DNA of 64,000 nt from Deltaproteobacteria bacterium (GTDB lineage: Bacteria; Desulfobacterota; Binatia; UBA1149; SPBQ01): the NCBI GenBank assembly GCA_029262375.1, contig JAJCZM010000044.1:248001-312000 (forward strand), given 5' to 3'. Of this stretch, positions 43,142-52,988 are shown piece after piece. The stretch's first letter is position 1, and every line of letters begins with the position of its first letter. Below the pieces are notes generated by a model that worked only from the letters and a program-made list of their open reading frames with translations, was not told the origin of the DNA and searched no databases. The position numbers were made by a program, and so were the translations under genes.

Positions 43142-45106
43142 ATGGCGTATCTCCCCACCATCCAGAGTCCCGCGGACCTCAAGCGTCTGCCCGTGAGCGC
43201 GCTGCCTCAACTAGCGGCCGAAATGCGTGAAGCGATCTGTCGCCAGGTCATGTCGTCGGGCGGGCACTTTGCGCCGAACCTCGGCGTGGTCGAGCTGACG
43301 ATCGCGCTACATTACATCTTCGATTTCGGGCACGACCGTCTGCTGTTCGACGTTGGACACCAGTGCTACCCGCACAAATTGCTCACCGGCCGGTATCCGC
43401 TGCTGTCGAAGTTGCGTCAACGCGGAGGCATGGCGGGTTTTCCGGAGCCATCGGAAAGCGACTACGATCTCTTCGCCGTCGGTCACGCGGGCACCAGCAT
43501 ATCGACCGCCGTCGGCATGGCGCGCGGCGACACGCTCAACGGCGACGCGTTCGATCCGCAACACCAACCCGACGGCCGGCGCGTCGTCGCCATGGTCGGC
43601 GATGCCTCGATCGTCAACGGCGTGGCGATGGAAGGACTCAACAATGCCGGTACGTTGAATCGGCAATTTCTCGTCGTTTTGAACGACAACGGCATGTCGA
43701 TCGCGCACCCGCAGGGGGCTGTGGCACGCTACCTCGATCGTGTCCGCGTAAATCCAGCGTATCGTTCGTTCAAGAAGGTGGGCAAAGATCTGGTGAGCCA
43801 TCTTCCCGGCGCCGAGTTGGTCGAGGACATGTACCACCGCATGGGAGAGATCGCGAAAGACGCGGTCGCCGCCGACGCGTGGTTCGAGAAGTTCGGCCTG
43901 CTCACGGTGGGCCCGATCGACGGACACGACCTGCCATCTCTGATCGACATGTTGGTCGCGGTGAAAGACGTCGACCGTCCGATCGTGTTGCACGTCCACA
44001 CCGTGAAAGGGAAAGGCTACGAGTTCTCCGAAGGCGACGCGACGACGTTTCATTCGCCCAAGCCGTTCAGAGTTACCGAGGGCGAACTGCAGTCGGAAGG
44101 CTGCCGCGTCGAACTCAAATCCGGCGGGCGGAGTTTTACTGCCGCCTTTTCCGATCGGCTCGGCGATCTGATGGAACGTGATGACAAGGTCGTCGCTGCA
44201 ACCGCCGCCATGCCCGACGGCACCGGTTTGGCCGAGCTCTTGCCACGGTTTCCTGATCGCATGTGGGACACCGGCATCTGCGAGTCGCACGCGATGGACA
44301 TGATGGCCGGCCTGGCCAAGACCGGTTGGAAGCCGTTTTTTGCCGTCTATTCGACCTTCATTCAGCGCGCGTTCGACCAGGCGTTCCAGGAAGTGGCCTT
44401 GCAAGGGCTAGCAGTGCGCCTGTGCCTCGACCGCGCCGGTCTGGTCGGCGGCGACGGCGCCGTTCACCACGGTTTTTGCGACATCTCCATTCTGCGCGTA
44501 TTCCCCGATGCTGCGCTCGTGGCGGCGATTGACGAACCGAGCCTGGCCGCTGCGCTCGACTTCATGGCCGACTACGATACGGGGCTCTCCGCAGTGCGCT
44601 ATCCGCGTTCGAACGTGAGTGACCGCTTCTCGGACTTGGAGTGCCCGCCGTTTGAACTCGGCAAGTCGCGCCCGCTCATCGAACACGACGAACCCGATGC
44701 GGCGATCGTCGCCTACGGTGCGATGGCAATCGACGCAGCGGCGGCGATCGATGAACTCGGCGGCGACTACAACGTTGAACTGCACGACGCGCGCTTTGCG
44801 CGACCTGTCGACGTGGATCTGTTGCGGCGTCTCGACGAGCGAGGCATTCCGATCATCACTGTCGAAGATCACGGCATCGAAGGTGGGTTCGGATCGTGCG
44901 TGATCGATGCAATGCACGACGCCGGTCTCGACGCGCGGCGAGTCACCCGTTTGGCGATCCCCACACGGTGGATTGCGCAAGGATCGCGTGAGGAACAGCT
45001 CGAAGACGCGGGGATAGACACCGCGTCGATCGCTCGCGCCGTACGTCACGCGATCGAACTTCGTCGCGAAGCGATCGATACGCGAGATCGACTCCGATCT
45101 GCATAG
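43142..45106 (+). CDS. dxs: 1-deoxy-D-xylulose-5-phosphate synthase
   Basis: 654 residues, the usual DXS length being about 620-640. The thiamine diphosphate domains are recognisable: GGHFAPNLGVVELTIALHY, FDVGHQCYPHKLLTGR, GHAGTSISTAVGMARG and GDASIVNGVAMEGLNNAG. The catalytic Glu is in ICESHAMDMMAG and VYSTFIQRAFDQ, and DRAGLVGGDGAVHHG is in the Pyr domain. It joins pyruvate and glyceraldehyde-3-phosphate to start the MEP isoprenoid pathway. Some motifs are diverged (GHAG instead of GHSS), so kinetics may differ. Confidence 0.95.
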   Translation: MAYLPTIQSPADLKRLPVSALPQLAAEMREAICRQVMSSGGHFAPNLGVVELTIALHYIFDFGHDRLLFDVGHQCYPHKLLTGRYPLLSKLRQRGGMAGFPEPSESDYDLFAVGHAGTSISTAVGMARGDTLNGDAFDPQHQPDGRRVVAMVGDASIVNGVAMEGLNNAGTLNRQFLVVLNDNGMSIAHPQGAVARYLDRVRVNPAYRSFKKVGKDLVSHLPGAELVEDMYHRMGEIAKDAVAADAWFEKFGLLTVGPIDGHDLPSLIDMLVAVKDVDRPIVLHVHTVKGKGYEFSEGDATTFHSPKPFRVTEGELQSEGCRVELKSGGRSFTAAFSDRLGDLMERDDKVVAATAAMPDGTGLAELLPRFPDRMWDTGICESHAMDMMAGLAKTGWKPFFAVYSTFIQRAFDQAFQEVALQGLAVRLCLDRAGLVGGDGAVHHGFCDISILRVFPDAALVAAIDEPSLAAALDFMADYDTGLSAVRYPRSNVSDRFSDLECPPFELGKSRPLIEHDEPDAAIVAYGAMAIDAAAAIDELGGDYNVELHDARFARPVDVDLLRRLDERGIPIITVEDHGIEGGFGSCVIDAMHDAGLDARRVTRLAIPTRWIAQGSREEQLEDAGIDTASIARAVRHAIELRREAIDTRDRLRSA

Positions 45107-45190
45107 ATCTTGTTTCGCTGTGCTTCCTTAGCCCCGCGAGCTTGGATCAGCTCCGCTGCTAGGAAAGATCTAGACCGAAGTTTTTCTTTC
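45104..45190 (+). terminator. Probable intrinsic terminator after dxs
   Basis: TAGATCTT (45104-45111) pairs with AAGATCTA (45165-45172); nested CTTCCTTAGC/GCTAGGAAAG-type arms extend the stem. A T-rich tract follows at about 45181-45190. It covers the dxs stop codon. Confidence 0.6.
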
Positions 45191-45204
45191 AGAAGGTGCC
45201 TGTC

Positions 45205-47883
45205 ATGCCTAGTCCGCGTTCTTCCCATCCGTTCCTATCAATGCTGACCGGCCTGACCGCCTTGGCGCTCACGATCGCTGCACCGCGCTCAGCAACTGCG
45301 GGCGGTGCATCGCTCGACCCGAGTTTCGGGGATGGCGGACTCACGACGGTCGCTCTGTTCGACAGCGGCAGCACGACTCCACGCGCGCTGCTGCTATCGG
45401 ACGCAGGGGAGATCTACCTCGGCGGTGAGGTCATCTCGCGCTATACCAGCGACGGCACTGTCGATGCGAGCTTTGGCGACGCCGGCTCGGCGTATCACAA
45501 TATCCGGTTCAACAGCCTCGCCCTGCAACCCGACGGCAAGGTTCTCGGTGCGGGCATCACCACTCTAGGCTTCTCGATAACGATCGCCGTCGTCCGATTG
45601 CTTTCTGACGGATCGCTCGACGCCGACTTCGGAACAGGCGGGCGCTTCGAACTCGACTTCGCGAGCGAAGATCCGGACATGGCGCTACTCAGCGATGGAC
45701 GAATCGTGGTCGTCGGCAACGACCTGACTACAAGGAATACGGTGGCACTGCGCCTTCTGGCCGACGGCACTCTCGATTCGGCGTTCAGCGGCGACGGCAT
45801 CGTCGTAGACGAACTGAGCACCGGCGACAACGCAGCAAGCGCAGTCGCCGCGCTCGACAACGGCAAGATCTTGGTCGCCGGTTTCGGCGACGCACAGAAC
45901 CCGCCCGATCCCGCATGCTTCGGTGAGACCGACGCGTTCGTCGTGCGCTACAATTCGGACGGAACACGCGACTCCGGCTTCGCCGATGCGGGCGTAAGCT
46001 GGATCGACGTCTCCGGATGCGCGGACATGGCGATGGATCTCGCCGTCAAGGCCGACGGTAAGATCGTCGTCGGCGGATACAGCGAAATCGTACGTCTCGG
46101 AGATTTCGACGAAGACATCGTCGTCACGCAGCTACTCGCCACCGGCGCCGTGGATAACGACTTCGGTACCGCTGGGTCGACCAACGTCGACTTCGACGGA
46201 GGAGACGACCAATTGTTGCGCCTCGCTTTGCAGGCCGACGGTTCCGTCGTCGCAACGGGCGAAATCGACCCGGACGCCGGCTCCGAAGTAGCGGTACTTC
46301 GATTCTCGAACGACGGCAGCCTCGATACGTCGTTCGGCACGCAAGGCACGGTGATCATCGGCGGCCAAGACTCTTCCGACTCACCTTGCTGCGTCGCGCT
46401 GACCGCGACGCAGCGAGCAGTCGTTGCGTTTCGCACTTTCAAATCGAGTTCCGGCACCAACACGGATTTCGGCATGACGCGTCTTCTTACCGACGGCAGC
46501 GTGGACACGACGTTCGGCGACCAAGGGCTGGCTATAGACGACTTCGTCTTGCAGCAACAGCTATTCTCGACCGACCTTCTCGAAGCCGCGGATGGCAAGA
46601 TCTATCAAATTGGTTACGCCAGCCGGTTCGCGGTGGCCCGCTACAACGCTGATGGAACGATCGACGAGACTTTCGGTGACAGCGGCATCGTGGCGACCGA
46701 CTTTGGAGTGGGGTCGGAGTTCGCGCGGGGTGCCGTCGTGCAATCCGACGGCAAACTCGTTGCAGCCGGAGACAACAACGGCAACTTCCTATTGGCCCGA
46801 TACCTCGCAAATGGCGATCTCGACCCGGCCTTCGGCGTCGGGGGCATGGTGGCCATCGACGTGGGCTTCCCCGTCCGCGCGGGAGATGTGGGCATACAGA
46901 GCGACGGCAAATTCGTCGTCGTCGGCTTCAACACCAGCGGCAATTTCGACTTCGTTCTTGCGCGATACGATACACAAGGGGCCCTCGACGCTACCTTTGG
47001 TACGGCGGGCATCACTCGCGCCGACCGCAACGGCGACGCCGACGTCGCCAACGCTCTTACGATTCTGTCCGACGATCGTGTCGTCGTCGCAGGCTCATCC
47101 GCCGGTACCGGCAGCGACTTCGCGTTGGCGCGGTTCACGGCGAACGGCGCACTCGATACCAGCTTCGGTGTGGCCGGCTGGACGGTGACCGATTTCTCAG
47201 GCTTCAACGATGGGGCATCGTCAGTTGCAGAACTCAGCGATGGCTCACTCGTGGCCGTCGGCGAAACGCGTACCGGCAGCAGTCTCGCCACCGCAGATTT
47301 TGGAATCGCACACTACTCCGCCGACGGGGGCATCAATACCGTGTTTGGAACCGACGGCAAGGCCAGCCTCGATCTCGGACTGATCGAGGCGGCGAGCGCG
47401 GTCGCGCAAGCAAGCGACGGCACGATCTATGTCGTGGGAACCGGATCTCCGGGAAGTATCGTCGCGCGTTTTACCAGCGACGGCAGTCTGGACACCGATT
47501 TCGCCGACAGCGGCATTGCGATGTTCGCACTCGGTGGAACGGAAGTCGGCACCGGTCTCATTGCGCAAAGCAATCGGGTGATTGTCGGTGGCCATGCGCT
47601 GGTTGATCAACTCATCGGAGTGACGCCGCAGGAGTTCCTCGTGCGTGCGGTTCTCGCGGGCGGCTGTTCGCTGTGCGGTCACGGGACCGATGCGAATCTT
47701 TGTGGAAACCCGGTGGCCTCGGACGCGTTGGCCGCGCTTCAAGCCGCCGTCGGTTTGATCACCTGCGACCTATGCCGCTGCGACGTGAATTCATCCGGCT
47801 CGACGACGGCAACCGATGCGCTGACCATCCTGCAGCGTGCAGTAGGCCAGAACGTAGCGCTCACCTGTATCGCGTGTTCTTGA
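45205..47883 (+). CDS. Secreted delta-60-repeat protein with C-terminal dockerin-like module
   Basis: 892 residues from ATG 45205 after an AGAAGG sequence. An N-terminal signal region ends near SATAGG. The body is built of roughly 55-60 residue repeats, each with DGSLDxxFG-type motifs (SDGSLDADFG, ADGTLDSAFSG, NDGSLDTSFG), the delta-60 family seen in large secreted proteins. The C-terminal 70 residues form a Cys-rich dockerin-like module (CRCDVNSSGSTTATDAL). It probably forms a beta-propeller on the cell surface; binding partner is unknown. Confidence 0.9.
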   Translation: MPSPRSSHPFLSMLTGLTALALTIAAPRSATAGGASLDPSFGDGGLTTVALFDSGSTTPRALLLSDAGEIYLGGEVISRYTSDGTVDASFGDAGSAYHNIRFNSLALQPDGKVLGAGITTLGFSITIAVVRLLSDGSLDADFGTGGRFELDFASEDPDMALLSDGRIVVVGNDLTTRNTVALRLLADGTLDSAFSGDGIVVDELSTGDNAASAVAALDNGKILVAGFGDAQNPPDPACFGETDAFVVRYNSDGTRDSGFADAGVSWIDVSGCADMAMDLAVKADGKIVVGGYSEIVRLGDFDEDIVVTQLLATGAVDNDFGTAGSTNVDFDGGDDQLLRLALQADGSVVATGEIDPDAGSEVAVLRFSNDGSLDTSFGTQGTVIIGGQDSSDSPCCVALTATQRAVVAFRTFKSSSGTNTDFGMTRLLTDGSVDTTFGDQGLAIDDFVLQQQLFSTDLLEAADGKIYQIGYASRFAVARYNADGTIDETFGDSGIVATDFGVGSEFARGAVVQSDGKLVAAGDNNGNFLLARYLANGDLDPAFGVGGMVAIDVGFPVRAGDVGIQSDGKFVVVGFNTSGNFDFVLARYDTQGALDATFGTAGITRADRNGDADVANALTILSDDRVVVAGSSAGTGSDFALARFTANGALDTSFGVAGWTVTDFSGFNDGASSVAELSDGSLVAVGETRTGSSLATADFGIAHYSADGGINTVFGTDGKASLDLGLIEAASAVAQASDGTIYVVGTGSPGSIVARFTSDGSLDTDFADSGIAMFALGGTEVGTGLIAQSNRVIVGGHALVDQLIGVTPQEFLVRAVLAGGCSLCGHGTDANLCGNPVASDALAALQAAVGLITCDLCRCDVNSSGSTTATDALTILQRAVGQNVALTCIACS

Positions 47884-48033
47884 GCGCGAAATGATATGAG
47901 GATGCCGGCGCAGGGCGAACGCTCGACACTGCCGAGGTGCCGAAATGCGCCGCCCCACCCCACGGAGAAATGATTCCTCGCCGCGCACAGTGATTTCTTG
48001 GACTCTCACCGGCGCCGCGGCTACGAGTTCACG

Positions 48034-50580
48034 ATGTCCTCGCTCCTCGCCTCGCTACTGCTGTGCATCGCCTTCTTTCTGCCCAGCGGCGCGCATGCCG
48101 ATCGATGCGAGGCGGAAGACGGCCCCATGTGGTGTCAGAATACCGAAACCGGCGCTGTGGCGTTGCGTCAGTGCGGACTACCGATCAGCGACGGCCCAAC
48201 GCCGACGGCGACCGACGCATTGTTCATTCTCAAGGCAGCGGTCGGCGTCGCGTCGTGTGCCGCGTGCGTCTGCGACGTCAACAGTTCGGGTGCGATTTCC
48301 GCGACTGATGCGTTGACCACACTCATTGTCGCGGTCGGTGGGACCGCAATACTCGACTGTCCCGCGTGCGAGGCGAGTACGACGACTACTCTCGCTCCGA
48401 CGACGACGCTAGCGACGACTACAACGACAAGCACGACATCGACCACAACGACAATACTGCCACCTACGACGACGACGACTTCGACCACAACGACAACGCT
48501 GCGACCTACGACCACGACGTCGACCACGACCACAACGCTGCCACCCACGACGACGACATCGACGACGACGACGACCACCACCACGACATCCACGAGTACG
48601 ACTACGACGCTAGCGCCCACGACGACGACAAGCACGACATCGACGTCGACGTCAACAACCACCACGTCATCGACCAGTACCACCACGACGACTCTCATCT
48701 CGTCGGCAACCAAGTGGCAAAAATTCCAACTGGATTTCGTAGGTCCCTTCGCCGACGAAACCGACAACAATCCGAATCCGTTCCTGTACTACCGTATGGA
48801 CGTGACATTCACGCGCCCGTCGCTTTCGCAGATCATGGTTGCGGGCTTCTTTGCCGGGGACGGCAGCGGTGGCGCTGCGGGCAATGTATGGCGCGTGCTC
48901 CTCAATCCGGACGAAGCGGGAACGTGGAGCTATTCCGTGAGTTTTCACGAGGGCAGCAACGCCGCGGTGAATCCCGGTACCGGAACGACACGCCTGCCCG
49001 ACGGCGTCACCGGTAACTTCGTCGTCGCCGAGCGCGATATCGCAGCACCTGGATTCAAGAAGTGGGGGCTGCTGGAGTACCAAGAGAGCGGCCCAACGCT
49101 CGCGCGCTACTATCTGAAGTTCAGAGACGGCCCGTACTTCATCAAGGGCGGCGCCAACGGCCCCGAAGACTTCCTCGGCTACGCCGGTTTCGACAACACT
49201 CCGGCTCCGGCCACCGACGGAACCGCCAAGGGCATCCTGTTCGACTATGGCGCGCACGTGATCGACTGGAACGCCGGCGACCCGACCTGGACGACGACGA
49301 ATCCGGACTCGGTCGGCGACGACGGTAAGGGCATCATCGGTGCGCTCAACTACCTGGCTTCGCACAACGTCAACACGATCTTCTTCGTCGTGAACACGAT
49401 CGGAGGCGATACCCAAGAGACGTATCCGTGGGTCGGGCCGATCGTCAATCGCGGTGGTGATCAAGCATCCGGTTACACGACGAACGACAACACGCACTAC
49501 GACCTATCCAAACTGGAGCAGTGGGAAATCGTCTTCGACCACGCGCAGGAGAAAGGCATCTACCTGCACGTCACGCTCAACGAGGGCGAAGGTACCAACA
49601 AGCGAGAACTCGACGACGGCGTGCTCGGCACCGAGCGGAAGCTCTTCTACCGAGAACTCATCGCGCGTTTCGCCCATCACAATGCGATGCAGTGGAACGC
49701 CTGCATTGAATACGACGGCAAGTTCGATCCGCCCAGCGGCGCCACGGGCGAGCAACTTCAGTTCGCGCCGGCCACGATTCGCGAGTTCGCGGACTACTTA
49801 AACGCCGCCGATCCCTACGATCATCCCACGACGGTTCACAATACTGGGCGGCGTCCCGAGGAATCATTCGATGCGTTCGTCGGCGATACGCAATTCGGAA
49901 TCACGTCGTTTCAGGACTTCGCCGAGATCGGCGGCATCGGATCCGGTGGGACCGACGCCGCTCGGACACCCGGCCTACTCGTCGAGACCATGCGTGAAAC
50001 GACTGCTACGAACGGGCGGCCGCTGCCGATCTCGCTCGACGAGCTTCGATCCACCGTCGAGGACGGTCTTCCCGAACACCTGACCGGTGCAACCCATGAG
50101 GATCAGCGCAGGGCGATCACCTGGCCGACATTCCTATCGGGCGGAAACTACGAGAATCATCTCCACCTCGCCGAGGATCCACCCGGGACGGGCTGGGACC
50201 ACGACACGCAAGTGTTCGACCTCTTCCAACAGAGCTTCGAGTGGATGTGGTACGCGCGTCGCTTCGTCGAGCAACTACCGTTTTGGGAGATGCAGCCCAA
50301 CGACGACCGCATCACCAACGACTCGGACGCCGAGGTGTTCGAGAAACCCGGCGAGTACTACGCGGTGTATCTGCCCAACAGCGGCGATCCGACCATCGAC
50401 CTAGCCGACTCGCCCGGCACCTTCATGGTGCGATGGATCGATCCGTTGACCGGCCTCGTAGTCGGCAGCGATACCAGCGTGAGCGGAGGCGCTCTGCGAA
50501 CGCTCGCACGCCCGGCGGCGATTGCGGATGAGGCGGCGTTTTACCTGTGGCGCGACGACGTTGCTCCGCCGGGGTCTTGA
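48034..50580 (+). CDS. Secreted DUF5060/apiosidase-like glycoside-hydrolase with N-terminal dockerin-like module
   Basis: 848 residues from ATG 48034; an upstream TTG adds 12 residues. The signal peptide is LLASLLLCIAFFLPSGAHA. Next comes a Cys-rich dockerin-like segment (VCDVNSSGAISATDAL), then a Thr-rich linker of about 120 residues. A DUF5060-type beta domain follows (QKFQLDFVGPF) and then a TIM-barrel-like part (FFVVNTIGGDT, NACIEYDGKFDPP, DQRRAITWPTFLSGGNYENH) like the DUF4038/apiosidase families that act on plant or algal polysaccharide. Substrate is not certain. Confidence 0.85.
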   Translation: MSSLLASLLLCIAFFLPSGAHADRCEAEDGPMWCQNTETGAVALRQCGLPISDGPTPTATDALFILKAAVGVASCAACVCDVNSSGAISATDALTTLIVAVGGTAILDCPACEASTTTTLAPTTTLATTTTTSTTSTTTTILPPTTTTTSTTTTTLRPTTTTSTTTTTLPPTTTTSTTTTTTTTTSTSTTTTLAPTTTTSTTSTSTSTTTTSSTSTTTTTLISSATKWQKFQLDFVGPFADETDNNPNPFLYYRMDVTFTRPSLSQIMVAGFFAGDGSGGAAGNVWRVLLNPDEAGTWSYSVSFHEGSNAAVNPGTGTTRLPDGVTGNFVVAERDIAAPGFKKWGLLEYQESGPTLARYYLKFRDGPYFIKGGANGPEDFLGYAGFDNTPAPATDGTAKGILFDYGAHVIDWNAGDPTWTTTNPDSVGDDGKGIIGALNYLASHNVNTIFFVVNTIGGDTQETYPWVGPIVNRGGDQASGYTTNDNTHYDLSKLEQWEIVFDHAQEKGIYLHVTLNEGEGTNKRELDDGVLGTERKLFYRELIARFAHHNAMQWNACIEYDGKFDPPSGATGEQLQFAPATIREFADYLNAADPYDHPTTVHNTGRRPEESFDAFVGDTQFGITSFQDFAEIGGIGSGGTDAARTPGLLVETMRETTATNGRPLPISLDELRSTVEDGLPEHLTGATHEDQRRAITWPTFLSGGNYENHLHLAEDPPGTGWDHDTQVFDLFQQSFEWMWYARRFVEQLPFWEMQPNDDRITNDSDAEVFEKPGEYYAVYLPNSGDPTIDLADSPGTFMVRWIDPLTGLVVGSDTSVSGGALRTLARPAAIADEAAFYLWRDDVAPPGS
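48372..48710 (+). repeat. Low-complexity ACG/ACN-rich tract coding a Thr linker
   Basis: About 340 bases of imperfect ACGACNACN trinucleotide repeats encode a Thr-rich linker. The antisense strand carries a long Val-rich open frame which is an artefact of this tract. Confidence 0.9.
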
Positions 50581-50658
50581 GCTGAGCGACATCACGGCAC
50601 CGTGAACGCAGTAAGTCGCGGGTGCAGTGGATCCAGGAGTGCGCTACAAGCGTCCACG

Positions 50659-51882
50659 ATGCATGGCTCTGCGCAAGAGATTCACGAGTTCTACGGGCAA
50701 CACGCTCGGCACTGGGGGAAGTATCTCGGCGCCGTGACGCGGAAGCTTAGTCGTCGGCTGGAACAAACCGGCATCAAGTACGTCCTGACGCAGCGGATCA
50801 AGACGGCCGAGAGCCTGCTCGAGAAGCAGGCCCGCAGAGCATCAAAAAAAAGTGGAACCGTAGACGTGACCCGAGATCTTCTGGGCATGAGAGTCACCGT
50901 CCCGTTCCTAGAGGACGTCGATGCCGTCGTGGCAGTGATCGAAGGACTTTTCCAAGTCCACGAAATCGAGCGCAAGGCGGAGCAGCTTTCCTACCGGGAG
51001 TTTGCCTACGACTCAGTACACGTAGTGATCGTGGATCCCGAAGTTGACGTCGCCTACCCACCGGGATGCCTCAACGCGAGCTGCGAGATTCAGGTACGAA
51101 CGACGCTGCAAGACGCTTGGGCCGAAGTCGAACACGAACTGATCTACAAAGGTTCCGTCAAGTTCGCTGATGATTCCGTCCGCAAGAAATTGGCGGCGCT
51201 CAAGGCCAGCCTGACGCTATCCGACATCATCTTCCAGGAAATTCGGGACCACCAGGAAGAACTACGTCGTTGGGGGAGCGAACGCTTCCGCGAGTTGGAA
51301 AGAAAGGCAGCCGCGCTCGGTGCTGCCGAACTTTCCCGCCCGCTCCCCGATTCGAGCGCGGTGCATAGTAGCGAGATAGGCCCACTCCTGACGTTCCTAC
51401 ATGAGGATGTCGAATCCGTTGTTCGTCTCGCGCTGGAGGCGCACAGCGCCGGCAATTACACCGTGGCCATTCGTCGCTATGGCGAGGCCCTGGAGATCCC
51501 GTCCGACACAGAATCGCGCGCTGCGATCTACAACTACCGCGGGCTGGCATATTTCATGGCCGGTCGAGAACGAGCCGCGCTGAGTGACTTCGAACGCAGC
51601 GTTCGCTGCGACCCCCTGCACTATCCCGCGATGAACAACAGCGCGCTGATCTGGCGGCGTTTCGGTCATCTCGATCGCTCGTTGGAGCTATTCGATCGAT
51701 CCTTGAAAACCGCCGGCGGGCAGGCGGATGTCCACTACATGCGCGCGCAGACGTTGTTGGGCGCCAAACTACCGGCCGAAGCGCTCGAAGCCGTGAACGA
51801 GGCGCTGTCGATCGACGCGACATACGAGGACGCGATCAAATTGCAGGCAAAGCTGAAACGGAAGCTCGCCGACTCGCAGTGA
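50659..51882 (+). CDS. RelA/SpoT-type (p)ppGpp synthetase domain fused to TPR repeats
   Basis: 407 residues from ATG 50659; a GTG at 50602 could add 19 residues. The first 180 residues carry the RelA/SpoT synthetase fold: KTAESLLEKQARR (ATP-contact region), DLLGMRVTVPFLEDVDAV, the YDSVH segment and EIQVRTTLQDAWAEVEHE (Glu, Gln and Arg of the active site). The rest is TPR (YNYRGLAYFMAGRERAALSDFERS, AMNNSALIWRRFGHLDRSLELFDRS). This is a small alarmone-synthetase-like protein without the HD hydrolase. It may be a regulator or a toxin-like enzyme; no antitoxin is obvious next to it. Confidence 0.85.
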   Translation: MHGSAQEIHEFYGQHARHWGKYLGAVTRKLSRRLEQTGIKYVLTQRIKTAESLLEKQARRASKKSGTVDVTRDLLGMRVTVPFLEDVDAVVAVIEGLFQVHEIERKAEQLSYREFAYDSVHVVIVDPEVDVAYPPGCLNASCEIQVRTTLQDAWAEVEHELIYKGSVKFADDSVRKKLAALKASLTLSDIIFQEIRDHQEELRRWGSERFRELERKAAALGAAELSRPLPDSSAVHSSEIGPLLTFLHEDVESVVRLALEAHSAGNYTVAIRRYGEALEIPSDTESRAAIYNYRGLAYFMAGRERAALSDFERSVRCDPLHYPAMNNSALIWRRFGHLDRSLELFDRSLKTAGGQADVHYMRAQTLLGAKLPAEALEAVNEALSIDATYEDAIKLQAKLKRKLADSQ

Positions 51883-51973
51883 CTGAGGCAGCGCGCGGCG
51901 GCGGCGAGCCGTCTGATTTCCGTTTCGCTTCCGGCTGGATGCGCTATCATCCGCCGCACGTCTCCCCCATCTA

Positions 51974-52921
51974 ATGAATCTCGCGATCCTCCTCACCCTG
52001 GTCTCCTTCGTCGTCCTCACGGTCGGCGCGGAGATTCTCGTTCGCGGCGCCTCGTCCGTCGGCCTGCGATTCGGGCTTAGCCCGCTGGTCATCGGCCTGA
52101 CCATCGTCGCCTTCGGCACCAGCGCGCCCGAACTGGCTGTCTCGACCCGAGCCGCGCTCTCAGGCGCGGGCGACATTGCCATGGGCAACGTCGTTGGCTC
52201 GAATCTTTTCAACGCGGCCCTCATCCTCGGCCTCGCCGCGCTGGTGCGTCCACTGACGGTTCAACTCCAGGTCATTCGATTCGACATCCCGCTGATGCTC
52301 GCCGCGTCGGTCATGTTCGTAGGTTTCCTGAACTTCGGCGGCGGCTTGGCTCGCTGGGAAGGCGCCGCACTTTTCGCCGGCATCATCGGCTACACAGTCC
52401 ACTCGGTGCGCGCCGCGCGCCGCGAAAACCTGCCTGCCAGCGCCCTCGACAGCGCCCTGGCCGTTCCCAAGGCTCCGCTCAGCGCCGGGCTCTCGCTTCT
52501 CATGATATTGAGTGGCCTGGTCCTACTCGTTCTCGGCGCACGGCTCCTCGTGGACAACGCCGTGTCCCTGGCCCGCGTCCTCAATATCAGCGAGGCCGTT
52601 ATCGGCCTGACGATTGTCGCCGGAGGCACTTCCCTGCCGGAACTCGCCACCTCCGTCGTCGCCTCGTTGCGCCGCGAAACCGACATCGCCGTCGGCAACA
52701 TCGTTGGCTCGAATATCTTCAACATTCTCTGCATCGCCGGCGCGGCCGGCATGATCAGCCCTATCGCAGTCGAAGGCGTCCAAACCGCCGACCTGATCTG
52801 GATGATCGGCATTTCCGCCCTGCTCCTGCCGCTGATGTGGACCGGCTTCAAAGTCACACGCTGGGAAGGTGCCGTGCTCGTCGCCTCTTACGGCGTCTAT
52901 CTATATTCCCGCTGGCCTTGA
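51974..52921 (+). CDS. CaCA-family calcium/sodium antiporter (YrbG-like)
   Basis: 315 residues with two homologous halves. Alpha repeats are VIGLTIVAFGTSAPELAVS with GNVVGSNLFNAAL in the first half, and VIGLTIVAGGTSLPELATSVVASL with GNIVGSNIFN in the second, the diagnostic CaCA ion-binding sequences. About ten membrane helices are predicted by hydrophobicity. It exchanges Na+ or H+ for Ca2+ across the inner membrane. It stands alone between unrelated genes. Confidence 0.95.
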   Translation: MNLAILLTLVSFVVLTVGAEILVRGASSVGLRFGLSPLVIGLTIVAFGTSAPELAVSTRAALSGAGDIAMGNVVGSNLFNAALILGLAALVRPLTVQLQVIRFDIPLMLAASVMFVGFLNFGGGLARWEGAALFAGIIGYTVHSVRAARRENLPASALDSALAVPKAPLSAGLSLLMILSGLVLLVLGARLLVDNAVSLARVLNISEAVIGLTIVAGGTSLPELATSVVASLRRETDIAVGNIVGSNIFNILCIAGAAGMISPIAVEGVQTADLIWMIGISALLLPLMWTGFKVTRWEGAVLVASYGVYLYSRWP

Positions 52922-52988
52922 GCTGAACGACAGATTCGCTCCGCGATCGGCGCTTGAACTTCCTAGTCGGTGAACCGCTAACGCACCG

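Noticed and set aside
48372..48710. CRISPR-like or satellite repeat array
   Set aside because: The repeats are in-frame ACN codons in a secreted protein's linker, without spacers.
48168..48770. Val-rich 200-residue open frame on the minus strand
   Set aside because: Artefact of the Thr-rich repetitive linker on the other strand.
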